DNA from: an uncultured Sediminicola sp.
GTDB taxonomy: Bacteria > Bacteroidota > Bacteroidia > Flavobacteriales > Flavobacteriaceae
Assembly: GCA_938039345.1 (NCBI GenBank)
Contig: CALHVB010000097.1
Coordinates: 1-23,662, forward strand
Direction of reading: 5' to 3'
DNA: 23,662 nt
Of the stretch, positions 9,461-16,927 are shown in pieces (position 1 is the stretch's first letter; each line of letters begins with the position of its first letter). The notes under the pieces are model-generated. The model was not told the origin of the DNA and did not search any database. It saw nothing but the letters and a program-made list of their open reading frames with translations. The translations under genes and the position numbers were made by a program.

Positions 9461-9478
9461 CTGTTCATCGATAAACAG
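9461..9478. repeat. Near-perfect 18-bp palindrome in the spacer between the two T9SS proteins
   Basis: CTGTTCATCGATAAACAG is symmetrical in 8 of 9 base pairs, with the central 6 bases ATCGAT. No T-run follows on either side in the sense of the upstream gene, so it does not look like an intrinsic terminator. It could be a protein-binding site or chance. Confidence 0.4.
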
Positions 9479-9520
9479 TAAAAAAATACCGTTGAAATAT
9501 ACGAAAACTATTATCCCTAA

Positions 9521-9534
9521 GTTATACGTATAAC
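9521..9534. promoter_or_regulatory. Perfect 14-bp palindrome upstream of the second T9SS protein, candidate operator
   Basis: GTTATACGTATAAC is exactly self-complementary over 14 bases. It ends 29 bases before the ATG at 9564. No TAnnTTTG box is visible in this spacer, so the palindrome may mark an activator or repressor site for an atypical promoter. It is a sequence observation only; no regulator is assigned. Confidence 0.4.
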
Positions 9535-9563
9535 CATATGTGTAACATTCAGCCAGTTAATCC

Positions 9564-11024
9564 ATGCAAAGATATAGTTATATTATAGGATTATTCTTTT
9601 TAATAACCTATGGAGTTAATGCTCAATTATCTCCAGATTGTAGAAATGCTATTCCTATATGTGCAGATGCGCCCTTACCAATTACAATTTCTACAGCAGA
9701 TGGTAATGGAGATGTAGATGATTTTGACCCAGATGTTATTAGGGAAACAGGTTGTTTACAAAAAGGTAGTGTAGCTTCAGCAAATATAGAAAATAATACA
9801 GTTTGGTATGTTTTTAGGGCAGGGACAGATGGTCAGGTTGGTTTTAATATAGAAGCAATTACACTTACAGCTGAGTGGGATTTTGCAGTTTATGGTCCAG
9901 ATGTAACATGTACGGAGATAAGTGCTGGTGCAGACCCTATTTTGTGTAATTATGAAGTAAATGATACAAGTTTTACAGGTTCTGGAGTTAATCCAGAAAA
10001 TGGACAAGTAGGAATGCCAAATTTAACCCAAAGTTTAAATACATATGATGAATGGTTAAATGTAACGGCAGGAGAGATTTATTATATACTTATTAATAAT
10101 TTTAGTAATAGCGCTGATCCAGAACCATTTACATTTACATTTACAGGGAGTTCTGTAGATGCAAACCAAAATACAGCTATAGACTGTACCTTAAGAGATG
10201 AATTTTTAGGTTTAGATATAGATGCTTGTGTGGGAGCAGAAGATATTGTACTTAGTGCATTACGTTCTCCTGCAGGAAACGATATTGCAAGTGTAGTTTG
10301 GTCTGTTGATTATGATGATGATGGAGTAATTGATGCTACAAATTTAACAGGTTCGGGGCTAAACGGAGCAGAATTGGTAATACCAACTACAACTGCTAAT
10401 ACGGGACGTTATTTTGTAACCATAACAACAGCTTCTGGAACACCTCCTACTGTGGTTGATGATGGAGGTATTTTAGTTACTTTTTTTGAAGCTCCTGTTT
10501 TTGATGAAGTATCAACTTTAGAAACTATTAGCAGTAATATATCGGAAGGAATTAATGCTAATACAGTAGAAATTATTGTAGATGATGCTTCAGGAAGAGG
10601 TAGCTACGAATATGCTTTAAATCCTATTGATATTGATAATCCTGAGTATCAAGATAATCCTGTCTTTACAGATGTTCCTCCAGGAATAAATACTGTTGTT
10701 ATTAATGATAAAAATGGTTGTGGTACTACAATAGAAGAATTTTTAATTGTTGGGTATCCTAAGTTTTTTACTCCAAATAATGATACATTTCATGATTTGT
10801 GGAATGTTTTGGGTATAGAAACACTAGATAATGCTTCCGTATTTATATTTGACCGTTATGGGAAGCTATTAAAGCAAATAGGAGAAATTGGTGGATGGGA
10901 TGGAACATTTAATGGAACTCCATTACCTACTTCCGATTATTGGTTTCGTTTAGAATATACAGAAGTGGAAGGCGGAGTAGCTGTTAATAAAGTAAGAAAA
11001 GGGCATTTTACATTAAAACGATAA
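9564..11024 (+). CDS. Second secreted T9SS type B protein, paralog of its upstream neighbour
   Basis: A 486-residue secreted protein. Residues 1-20 are a signal peptide (cut expected in VNA|Q). The N-terminal domain aligns by eye with the gene before it: SPDCRNAIPICAD, NTVWYVFRAG, EWDFAVYG, ADPILCNYE, YDEWLNVTAGE and YYILINNFS. The middle is shorter than in the paralog and has one acidic Ig-like region (VVWSVDYDDDGVIDATN). The last 90 or so residues are the gliding-motility type C-terminal domain: FFTPNNDTFHDLWNV, VFIFDRYGKLL, WDGTFNG, TSDYWFRL, ending HFTLKR. The 118-base gap to the paralog carries two palindromes. A strong terminator follows the stop. The pair clearly arose by duplication, with loss or gain of middle domains. 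It is T9SS cargo; its function is unknown. Confidence 0.88.
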   Translation: MQRYSYIIGLFFLITYGVNAQLSPDCRNAIPICADAPLPITISTADGNGDVDDFDPDVIRETGCLQKGSVASANIENNTVWYVFRAGTDGQVGFNIEAITLTAEWDFAVYGPDVTCTEISAGADPILCNYEVNDTSFTGSGVNPENGQVGMPNLTQSLNTYDEWLNVTAGEIYYILINNFSNSADPEPFTFTFTGSSVDANQNTAIDCTLRDEFLGLDIDACVGAEDIVLSALRSPAGNDIASVVWSVDYDDDGVIDATNLTGSGLNGAELVIPTTTANTGRYFVTITTASGTPPTVVDDGGILVTFFEAPVFDEVSTLETISSNISEGINANTVEIIVDDASGRGSYEYALNPIDIDNPEYQDNPVFTDVPPGINTVVINDKNGCGTTIEEFLIVGYPKFFTPNNDTFHDLWNVLGIETLDNASVFIFDRYGKLLKQIGEIGGWDGTFNGTPLPTSDYWFRLEYTEVEGGVAVNKVRKGHFTLKR

Positions 11025-11028
11025 ATAC

Positions 11029-11060
11029 AAAAAGGCTAGAATTAAATTCTAGCCTTTTTG
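11029..11060. terminator. Strong bidirectional terminator
   Basis: A nearly perfect palindrome pairs 11029-11043 (AAAAAGGCTAGAATT) with 11045-11059 (AATTCTAGCCTTTTT). T-runs occur in both directions. It lies between the T9SS protein ending at 11024 and the convergent outer-membrane protein ending at 11087, and serves both. Confidence 0.93.
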
Positions 11061-11086
11061 TGGGTTGTAATTATTGTAATCATTTC

Positions 11087-12604
11087 TTAAAAATTCATAG
11101 TATAACTAAGCGTTACATTTGTATTAATATTGTTAACTAGAGCTGGTGAGTTAATACCAGTATCAAATAATTGCTCGTTTATATCTTGTTCTGTTCTGTT
11201 TACGGTAAGGTCTAATTTACTTGCGCCAAAATTATAACCAATACCAGCAGAATATCCTTCTAAATCACCAATCGTAATAGCATTTTCGTAAGGACTTTGC
11301 TCAAAGCGGTAACCACCTCTTAAACTTACTTGTTTAATTCTATATTCTCCACCTATTTTAAAACTAGAAACAGGAGCAAGTTCATTAGATATAAATTCGT
11401 TTTCAGTCTGAAAAGCCGGAGTGTTTGTAGGTTTTAATTCAGCTTTAGACATATCTTGGTATCCATAATCAAAACTTAAAAGCCCATCTTTTCCAAAAAC
11501 AATAGCAATACTTCCTGTTAGCTTGCTTGGTATTTTTATGGTATAGTCTTCAAATAAATTTACAACATTATCGAAGTTAATAAATCGTAAATCTTCATTT
11601 TTTACAGGAGAATCAGAATCAATACGTTGCGATGTTTCGTCTTGTAAAAAATACCATGTTGGAGATTGGTAGCTACCACCAACTCTAATATTGTCATTTA
11701 ATTTGGTAATTGCTCCAAGGCTAAAAGAAACACCACCACCATTAGTTTGTAATAAATTATCAAATGCACTAAATTTAATAGGGGATGTTGCATCATAGCC
11801 TCTTTCTCTTAATTGAGTAATTTTTTCAAAATCAACAATATGGAAATTTAAGGCAGCTCCTAAGTATAAATTATCTTCATATTCTCCACTAGCATTTAAT
11901 GTTACTTTACTATTGTATCCTCTGGTAGTTTGTATAAAGGTTTGGTTTATGTTATTACCTATTGTATTTTTATTGTAGATGGCATTATCATCATTAGTAT
12001 CATCTTGTGGGTCTATAATTCCGCTTTGGAACCCTAAAAATGCTTGTTGTTCTATAAAGCCAAGACTAGTACCTATGTCTTCATATGCATCTTCTAAAAA
12101 TTCTCCATCTAGCAATAATAAAGAACCAAAAGGAACACCATTCGCTATATTTTCGAAGTAATTGCCTAAACCATCATTAGTGCTACCAGATAAAGAAAAC
12201 TCATTGTCAAAATTTTCTGCAACTTCGTAATTAAATGCTAATGCAATTTTTTTCCAACTGTTGTTATTTGGTGATTTTAATACCAAAACACCACCGACTT
12301 GGTTTATGTTTACTGAATTTAATTCTGTGTTTAATGTTCTATTTGTATAGGTGGCATCGTTATTTCTATTGTAGTTAGTTCCAGAAACGGTAAACTGACT
12401 ATAGTTAAATACAGCTGAACCAGCTGGGTTAACACCAATAGCAGATAAATCGCCACCTAAGGCACCAAAAGCACCACTTAATGCTTGGTAACGAGCGGTT
12501 CCTTGTGTGTTTTGATTACCATATCGTAATACATCAGAAATGTTTTGCGCATTTGTTATAGTGCATACAAATACAGCTATTAAAAAACTATAATAACTTT
12601 TCAT
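11087..12604 (-). CDS. Outer-membrane transport protein of the OmpP1/FadL/TodX family
   Basis: A 505-residue predicted outer-membrane beta-barrel. Residues 1-19 are a signal peptide (cut expected in TNA|Q). The family's N-terminal pattern follows: GTARYQALSGAFGALGGDLSAIGVNPAGSAVF (about 35-66), the hatch region of FadL-like channels. The rest is rich in alternating aromatic and polar strands and ends in a strand finishing with Phe (TNVTLSYTMNF), as barrel proteins do. Members carry hydrophobic compounds across the outer membrane; in Bacteroidota they are often annotated as hemin receptors, which I do not think is supported. It lies 38 bases after the Ser/Arg-rich lipoprotein gene and is probably co-transcribed with it. 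The family call is good; the substrate is unknown. Confidence 0.88.
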   Translation of the reverse strand: MKSYYSFLIAVFVCTITNAQNISDVLRYGNQNTQGTARYQALSGAFGALGGDLSAIGVNPAGSAVFNYSQFTVSGTNYNRNNDATYTNRTLNTELNSVNINQVGGVLVLKSPNNNSWKKIALAFNYEVAENFDNEFSLSGSTNDGLGNYFENIANGVPFGSLLLLDGEFLEDAYEDIGTSLGFIEQQAFLGFQSGIIDPQDDTNDDNAIYNKNTIGNNINQTFIQTTRGYNSKVTLNASGEYEDNLYLGAALNFHIVDFEKITQLRERGYDATSPIKFSAFDNLLQTNGGGVSFSLGAITKLNDNIRVGGSYQSPTWYFLQDETSQRIDSDSPVKNEDLRFINFDNVVNLFEDYTIKIPSKLTGSIAIVFGKDGLLSFDYGYQDMSKAELKPTNTPAFQTENEFISNELAPVSSFKIGGEYRIKQVSLRGGYRFEQSPYENAITIGDLEGYSAGIGYNFGASKLDLTVNRTEQDINEQLFDTGINSPALVNNINTNVTLSYTMNF

Positions 12605-12642
12605 TAGTATAAAATTTAAGAGTTTGTGTATTATTTGTTTTA

Positions 12643-13827
12643 CTAGCGTCTACTTCTAGGGCTAGATGATGAGCTACCTCTTGAGCTACCACCAGAACTT
12701 CTGTATGATCTACTAGAACTACTAGAACCAGAGCTTCTATAGCTTCTAGAAGAAGAACTTCCTGAGCTTCTATAAGATCTGCTAGGTGTGCTACTAGAAG
12801 AAGATCTTCTGTAGGTGCTGCTAGAGTTTCTAGATGGTGTAGTAGAACGGCTGTATGTTCTATTTGTAGAAGAACCACTTCTATAGGTGCTACTTCTAGG
12901 AGAAGAATTTCTGTATGTTTGATTACTTCTTGAGCTACGATTGTATGTTGGTGCAGTTCTAGTGCTTCTGCTGGTTCTATATGCTGAATTTCTGTCTACT
13001 CCAACAGAATTTCTTCCGTAAGTTGTATTTCCAGATCTATATCCTGTTGTATTTCTAGCTGAGGTACTTCTATTGGTACTGTATCTACTATTGCTAGTTC
13101 TATACCTAGATGCGGTAGCCCTAGATGTGTTTCTGTAGTTTCTGCTTCTTAGAGCTGTTCTAGAATAGATACCTCTGTTTCTATAATTATTGTAGTATCC
13201 ACGTCTTCCATATCCGTATGCATAATTATTGTATCCGTAAAAACGATTTCCATAAAAAGGAGGACAATAGAAAGGATCATAGAAGCCTCCCCATCCATAA
13301 TTGTAGCCCCAAGCTCCATAGCCAAAACCTCTATTCCATCCCCATCCTCTGTTCCATCCTCTAGGGTTGTAAAAACCATTCCAGCCATACCCATAAAAAT
13401 CATTAAATAACCATGGATTATTGCCCCATCCCCAGTTGTCATGTATGTTTATGCTAACGTTTGTTGGGTTGTCTCCCCAACCAGCAGAACCATTATAAGT
13501 ATTGTTTTGGTTAAAGTAGTCGGTTTGTGCAGCAACATTTGTGCTATCATTTACGGGGTCACTATAGTAACTATCAACATCTGTGAAAATTTCATTTTCT
13601 AAAATGTTTTCGTATTCATTAGCCTTATTTCCAAAATAATCAGAGTAAGAGTTGTTTGTTTTTTGTGGAGTTTCTTTTACTGCAACTTGTTTGTTATTAG
13701 AACTATAGATTCCATCGTTATCATAATAAGAAGCTTGTTGGTAAGAACCACAAGAAGTTATTAAAATACCAATTAAGGCAAACAAGGAAGTCGCTTTTAT
13801 TTTTTGGAAGGGCATAGAATGTATCAT
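12643..13827 (-). CDS. Lipoprotein with Gly/Trp/Tyr-rich middle and Ser/Arg-rich tail
   Basis: A 394-residue protein of unknown function. It starts with a lipoprotein signal; the lipobox is LITSC with Cys26. Met5 (13815) is an equally good start, giving a 21-residue signal. Three compositional zones follow. Residues 27-110 are polar and mildly acidic. Residues 113-215 are full of Gly, Trp, Tyr, Asn and Phe (DNWGWGNNPWLFNDFYGYGW and similar). From about 220 to the end it is almost only Ser, Arg, Tyr, Thr and Asn, with three copies of SRSYRSSG near the C-terminus. The tail is very basic, so it could bind nucleic acid, polysaccharide or acidic surface groups. Similar proteins next to proS in Flavobacteriaceae are, as far as I recall, annotated hypothetical. 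The ORF is real because the lipobox and long frame agree. Confidence 0.78.
   Translation of the reverse strand: MIHSMPFQKIKATSLFALIGILITSCGSYQQASYYDNDGIYSSNNKQVAVKETPQKTNNSYSDYFGNKANEYENILENEIFTDVDSYYSDPVNDSTNVAAQTDYFNQNNTYNGSAGWGDNPTNVSINIHDNWGWGNNPWLFNDFYGYGWNGFYNPRGWNRGWGWNRGFGYGAWGYNYGWGGFYDPFYCPPFYGNRFYGYNNYAYGYGRRGYYNNYRNRGIYSRTALRSRNYRNTSRATASRYRTSNSRYSTNRSTSARNTTGYRSGNTTYGRNSVGVDRNSAYRTSRSTRTAPTYNRSSRSNQTYRNSSPRSSTYRSGSSTNRTYSRSTTPSRNSSSTYRRSSSSSTPSRSYRSSGSSSSRSYRSSGSSSSSRSYRSSGGSSRGSSSSSPRSRR
12691..12783 (-). repeat. Tandem SRSYRSSG-coding repeats in the lipoprotein tail
   Basis: Three copies of an eight-residue unit, SRSYRSSG, at residues 349-356, 360-367 and 372-379 are separated by serine runs of varying length (spacing 11 and 12 residues). 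The DNA repeats too (CTTCTATA, CTTCTAGA), so unit number may vary between strains through slippage. Confidence 0.75.
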
Positions 13828-13855
13828 CGCTATAAATTTAATTGTTGGACAATGT

Positions 13856-13885
13856 AAAAATAGTTAGTTTTACCGAACTATTTTT
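13856..13885. promoter_or_regulatory. Inverted repeat between the divergent lipoprotein and proS genes
   Basis: AAAAATAGTT (13856-13865) and AACTATTTTT (13876-13885) form perfect 10-bp arms around a 10-base centre. The repeat sits about 30 bases upstream of the lipoprotein start and 39 upstream of proS. It may be a shared operator. A near-consensus -7 box for proS (AATATTTG) lies at 13900-13907. Confidence 0.4.
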
Positions 13886-13923
13886 TAGTTATAATTAACA
13901 ATATTTGTGCCAAACTATATGTA

Positions 13924-15399
13924 ATGGGTAAAAACTTAACGAAAAGAGAAGAAGATTATTCTAAATGGTATAACGAACTTGTTGTTAAAGCAGATTTAGC
14001 TGAAAACTCGGGAGTTAGAGGGTGTATGGTTATAAAGCCATATGGTTTTGCTATTTGGGAAAAAATGCAAGCGCAATTAGATAAGATGTTTAAAGAAACT
14101 GGGCATGAAAATGCTTATTTTCCTTTATTTATTCCAAAATCATATCTAAGTAAAGAAGCAAGTCATGTAGAAGGTTTTGCAAAAGAATGTGCTGTTGTTA
14201 CGCATTATAGACTTAAGAATGCTGAAGATGGTAGTGGAGTTATTGTGGATCCAGAAGCAAAATTAGAAGAAGAGCTTATTGTTAGGCCTACTTCAGAAAC
14301 TATTATTTGGGATACTTATAGAAGATGTATACAATCGTATAGAGATTTACCGCTTTTAATAAATCAATGGGCTAATGTTGTAAGATGGGAAATGCGTACC
14401 CGTTTGTTTTTAAGAACAGCAGAATTTTTGTGGCAAGAAGGGCATACGGCACATGCTACAGAAAAAGAAGCTATAGCAGAAGCGGAGCAAATGATGCATG
14501 TATATGCAGAATTTACAGAAAACTTTATGGCTGTCCCGGTAATTAAAGGGGTGAAAACAGAAAGTGAGCGTTTTGCGGGAGCAGTAGAAACATACTGTAT
14601 AGAAGCATTAATGCAAGATGGAAAAGCATTACAAGCAGGAACTTCTCATTTCTTAGGTCAAAATTTTGCAAAAGCTTTTGATGTAAAGTTTGCCAATAAA
14701 GAAGGTAAGAAAGAGCATGTGTGGGCTACTTCATGGGGGGTATCTACTAGGCTTATGGGAGCATTAATTATGACGCATAGTGATGATAATGGTTTAGTTT
14801 TGCCACCAAAATTAGCGCCAATACAAGTGGTAATTGTTCCTATATATAAAGGAGAAGAGCAACTAGATACAATCTCTGAACGAGTAAATCCTATAGTAAA
14901 AGAATTACGTTCTTTAGGAATTTCTGTAAAATACGATAGTAGAGATACGCATAAACCAGGCTTTAAGTTTAATGAGTACGAATTAAAAGGTGTTCCTGTT
15001 CGTTTAGCCATAGGTAAAAGGGATATGGAAAACAATACTTTTGAGGTAGCAAGAAGAGATACCTTTGAAAAAGAAATTGTACCTGCGAATGAATTAATAG
15101 ATAAAATTAAGTTTTTACTAGAAGATATTCAGCGTAATATATATGAAAAAGCATTAGACCATAGAAAGAATCATATTACAGAAGTAAATTCTTATGAAGA
15201 ATTTAAAGAGATTTTAGAAAATAAAGGAGGATTTATTTCTGCACATTGGGATGGAACTACAGAGACAGAAGATAAAATTAAAGAAGAAACAAAAGCAACA
15301 ATACGTTGTATTCCTATTAATGCTAAGGAAGAAAATGGAGTGTGTATTGTCTCTGGAAAAGCATCATTAAAAAGGGTCTTATTTGCTAAAGCGTATTAA
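13924..15399 (+). CDS. proS: Prolyl-tRNA synthetase, eukaryote/archaeon-like type
   Basis: Class II synthetase that charges tRNA-Pro. The 491-residue protein is the short form without the editing insert found in E. coli-type ProRS. It starts [20 protein letters not shown], typical of the archaeal/eukaryotic-like group. Motif 2 is [20 protein letters not shown] (154-173); the proline-binding [10 protein letters not shown] is at 239-248; motif 3 is around [16 protein letters not shown] (270-285). The C-terminal domain after the anticodon-binding region keeps only two cysteines (in RCIP and GVCIV), so the four-cysteine zinc site known from Thermus ProRS is not complete. It ends in Ala-Tyr; a C-terminal tyrosine is usual in this type. 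The gene stands alone on its strand, followed 79 bases later by tRNA genes that have their own promoter. The assignment is secure. Confidence 0.97.
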   Translation: MGKNLTKREEDYSKWYNELVVKADLAENSGVRGCMVIKPYGFAIWEKMQAQLDKMFKETGHENAYFPLFIPKSYLSKEASHVEGFAKECAVVTHYRLKNAEDGSGVIVDPEAKLEEELIVRPTSETIIWDTYRRCIQSYRDLPLLINQWANVVRWEMRTRLFLRTAEFLWQEGHTAHATEKEAIAEAEQMMHVYAEFTENFMAVPVIKGVKTESERFAGAVETYCIEALMQDGKALQAGTSHFLGQNFAKAFDVKFANKEGKKEHVWATSWGVSTRLMGALIMTHSDDNGLVLPPKLAPIQVVIVPIYKGEEQLDTISERVNPIVKELRSLGISVKYDSRDTHKPGFKFNEYELKGVPVRLAIGKRDMENNTFEVARRDTFEKEIVPANELIDKIKFLLEDIQRNIYEKALDHRKNHITEVNSYEEFKEILENKGGFISAHWDGTTETEDKIKEETKATIRCIPINAKEENGVCIVSGKASLKRVLFAKAY

Positions 15400-15424
15400 A
15401 AGAAAAAAAAATAATATTTTACCC

Positions 15425-15454
15425 TTGCAATAGTAAAAAATAATTGTATTTTTG
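15425..15454 (+). promoter_or_regulatory. Textbook Bacteroidota promoter for the tRNA-Glu genes (and probably rpsT)
   Basis: A -33 TTG (15425-15427, in CCCTTGC) and a -7 TATTTTTG (15447-15454) are separated by 19 bases, the usual spacing for the Bacteroidota housekeeping sigma factor. Transcription would start near 15461, about 18 bases before the first tRNA. Confidence 0.8.
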
Positions 15455-15478
15455 CATCCGCAATTACGCAAAAGCAAT

Positions 15479-15550
15479 GGTCCGTTCGTCTAGGGGTTAG
15501 GACGCCAGGTTTTCATCCTGGTAACAGGGGTTCGATTCCCCTACGGACTA
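15479..15550 (+). tRNA. tRNA-Glu (anticodon TTC), copy 1
   Basis: A full 72-base cloverleaf. The acceptor arm pairs GGTCCGT with ACGGACT (G1-T72 is a wobble pair) and A73 is the discriminator. The anticodon stem is CCAGG/CCTGG with loop TTTTCAT, giving anticodon TTC at 15512-15514. The T-arm is CAGGGGTTCGATTCCCCTA. CCA is not encoded and must be added by the CCA-adding enzyme. It is identical to the copy at 15599. Confidence 0.97.
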
Positions 15551-15598
15551 CTAAAATTTTAGAAATGTAAATTGTAGATTTATATTTCGTTGCATAAT

Positions 15599-15670
15599 GG
15601 TCCGTTCGTCTAGGGGTTAGGACGCCAGGTTTTCATCCTGGTAACAGGGGTTCGATTCCCCTACGGACTA
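15599..15670 (+). tRNA. tRNA-Glu (anticodon TTC), copy 2
   Basis: The sequence is identical to copy 1 over all 72 bases, with anticodon TTC at 15632-15634. The 48-base spacer between the copies has no relation to the flanks apart from three bases (AAT) before each copy and one C after it. No separate promoter is seen, so the two are likely one transcript cut by RNase P and other tRNA-processing nucleases. rpsT follows 49 bases later. Confidence 0.97.
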
Positions 15671-15719
15671 CACAGTAAAGTTTAGGGGAAACCCAATTAA
15701 AAAATATAATTAAGAAAAA

Positions 15720-15971
15720 ATGGCAAATCATAAGTCAGCGTTAAAGAGAATTAGAAGAAACGAAGCGGTACGTTTACGTAACAGATATCAGCACAAAACA
15801 ATGCGTAATGCATTAAAGAATTTACGTGCTGAAAAAGATAAGACAGCTGCTGAAGCTCTTTTGCCTTCTGTTGTTAGTATGATAGATAGATTAGCTAAGC
15901 GCAATATTATTCATAATAATAAAGCTGCTAATTTAAAGAGTAAACTAACAAAGCAGGTTGCTGCATTGTAG
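15720..15971 (+). CDS. rpsT: 30S ribosomal protein S20
   Basis: An 83-residue, strongly basic, all-helical protein that binds 16S rRNA in the small subunit. The N-terminus [15 protein letters not shown] and the middle [16 protein letters not shown] are characteristic of S20, as is the helix [27 protein letters not shown]. Length is normal. It lies 49 bases after the second tRNA-Glu with no visible terminator or clear promoter in between, so it is probably expressed at least partly from the tRNA promoter. A terminator follows 23 bases after the stop. Confidence 0.97.
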   Translation: MANHKSALKRIRRNEAVRLRNRYQHKTMRNALKNLRAEKDKTAAEALLPSVVSMIDRLAKRNIIHNNKAANLKSKLTKQVAAL

Positions 15972-15994
15972 AGTTTTATTTTCTTAAGATTTTT

Positions 15995-16025
15995 AAGCGC
16001 ATTTCAATAGGAGTGCGCTTTTTTA
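15995..16025 (+). terminator. Intrinsic terminator after rpsT
   Basis: AAGCGCA (15995-16001) pairs with TGCGCTT (16014-16020), extended inward by wobble and A-T pairs, and is followed by a T-run. The T-run overlaps the 3' end of the convergent RES toxin gene (stop at 16023). Confidence 0.85.
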
Positions 16026-16484
16026 TTTTATAAAAAGTCGCTCATCAAAATTAAAAGGAAGAATACTTGTAATTTTTATTTTATTAAAATCTTTGTGTTT
16101 GGGGTTTAGTAGGTAGTTAAAATCTCCTTGGACAACAGCAGAAGGAACCTTTAGGATAATATTATCATCTTCTTTTATAAACTTATCGCCTATTAGTTGG
16201 GTGGTGTTAGAGTGTGGAAAGCTTTTCCAATCTTTTGGTAAATCTTCTGTTTTAAGTTCTGTTATCTTAAGTTCTTTAGGGATTTCTATTTCTATTATAT
16301 AGTAATTTAATGGTAGTATACCTAAAGGCGTTCTTACTGCAATTTCTGTGGTACACAAAGCTCTTGATGCAGATGTGTATACTATAGGAACGCCTTTATT
16401 GTTCCATCTTCCGCCGGCAATTTCAGCACCTCTACCACTTAAATCATTTTTGTATTTTCCTTTAGAGAGTCTATAAATTTTCAT
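16023..16484 (-). CDS. RES-domain toxin (NAD+-degrading)
   Basis: The toxin half of a RES/Xre toxin-antitoxin pair, 153 residues. Characterised RES toxins deplete NAD+ by phosphorolysis or hydrolysis and are held inactive by the antitoxin. The expected active-site residues are present: Arg26 in GGRWN, Tyr36 in VYTS, Glu47 in CTTEIAV and Ser115 in VPSAV. They match by position the Arg, Tyr, Glu and Ser studied in the Pseudomonas putida RES protein. The motif GDFNYLLNPKH (120-130) is also typical. Length is normal and nothing is truncated, so the toxin should be active. Its ATG overlaps the stop of the antitoxin gene by four bases (ATGA), which implies translational coupling. The family call is strong; whether it phosphorolyses or hydrolyses NAD+ cannot be read from the sequence. 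Confidence 0.92.
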   Translation of the reverse strand: MKIYRLSKGKYKNDLSGRGAEIAGGRWNNKGVPIVYTSASRALCTTEIAVRTPLGILPLNYYIIEIEIPKELKITELKTEDLPKDWKSFPHSNTTQLIGDKFIKEDDNIILKVPSAVVQGDFNYLLNPKHKDFNKIKITSILPFNFDERLFIK

Positions 16485-16906
16485 GCAAGAATACCGTGTT
16501 CTATTCTTGTTAGTTCGTCTTTTAGTAAGCTAATGCCAAAAGTGGTATCTAATAAAGATTTTGGTTTTATATTTCCTAGAGCTACATTGTTGGTGTTTAG
16601 CCAAATATCAAAATTTTCCTTTTTTTCAAAAACTTCAATTCCAAATTTATATACTAAAGTTACTTCAAGAATTTTTTCTGATTGTATAGGGTCAAAAACT
16701 TTTTTTTCTTTGGTGTAGCGCTGCATAGTACGTTCCGAAATATGCAGATAGTTAGCCCATTCTTTTATTGTAAACGGACTATGGTTTATAATACTTTTAA
16801 ATAATGTGTATGCAACACCAGTTCTACTAGCGTGTATTAATCTTAATACACCCTTATCATCTATATTGGAGTAAGACAGGTTTTTAAGTAAACTAGAAGT
16901 GCTCAT
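16481..16906 (-). CDS. Xre/MbcA/ParS-type antitoxin (DUF2384)
   Basis: The 141-residue antitoxin upstream of, and overlapping, the RES toxin. Residues about 46-67 form a helix-turn-helix (TIKEWANYLHISERTMQRYTKEK). The C-terminal DUF2384 toxin-binding domain is at about 97-141 (FDIWLNTNNVALGNIKPKSLLDTTFGISLLKDELTRIEHG); its C-terminus is expected to plug the toxin's NAD+ pocket. Antitoxins of this type usually repress their own operon as DNA-binding complexes. A 16-base inverted repeat begins 22 bases upstream of the start codon and is the obvious candidate operator. The order antitoxin then toxin, with a 4-base overlap, is standard. The assignment is strong. Confidence 0.92.
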   Translation of the reverse strand: MSTSSLLKNLSYSNIDDKGVLRLIHASRTGVAYTLFKSIINHSPFTIKEWANYLHISERTMQRYTKEKKVFDPIQSEKILEVTLVYKFGIEVFEKKENFDIWLNTNNVALGNIKPKSLLDTTFGISLLKDELTRIEHGILA

Positions 16907-16927
16907 ACAAATTATTTTTAGCTAAAA

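Noticed and set aside
9461..9478. Palindrome as a terminator of the first T9SS gene
   Set aside because: It is followed by an A-run, not a T-run, on the coding strand.
9777..10007. A cysteine-rich minus-strand frame inside the second T9SS protein
   Set aside because: Antisense shadow of an Asn/Thr/Asp-rich protein; no promoter, signal or homology recognised.
11087..12604. The barrel protein as a SprF/PorP partner of the T9SS proteins
   Set aside because: The N-terminal GALGGDLSAIGVNPAG pattern is that of the OmpP1/FadL family, and the gene is on the opposite strand behind a terminator.
12691..12783. Short repeats considered as a CRISPR-like array
   Set aside because: Repeats are 24-base coding units without unique spacers and belong to a protein tail.
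12588..13442. Open minus-strand frames overlapping the Ser/Arg-rich lipoprotein (Leu/Val/Ala-rich and Ile/Met-rich products)
   Set aside because: They are by-products of the biased, repetitive codons of the lipoprotein read in another frame; no domain or start signal.
15479..15670. The duplicated tRNA-Glu as attachment-site duplication of an integrated element
   Set aside because: The whole tRNA is repeated, only 48 bases lie between the copies, and no integrase or mobile gene is near.
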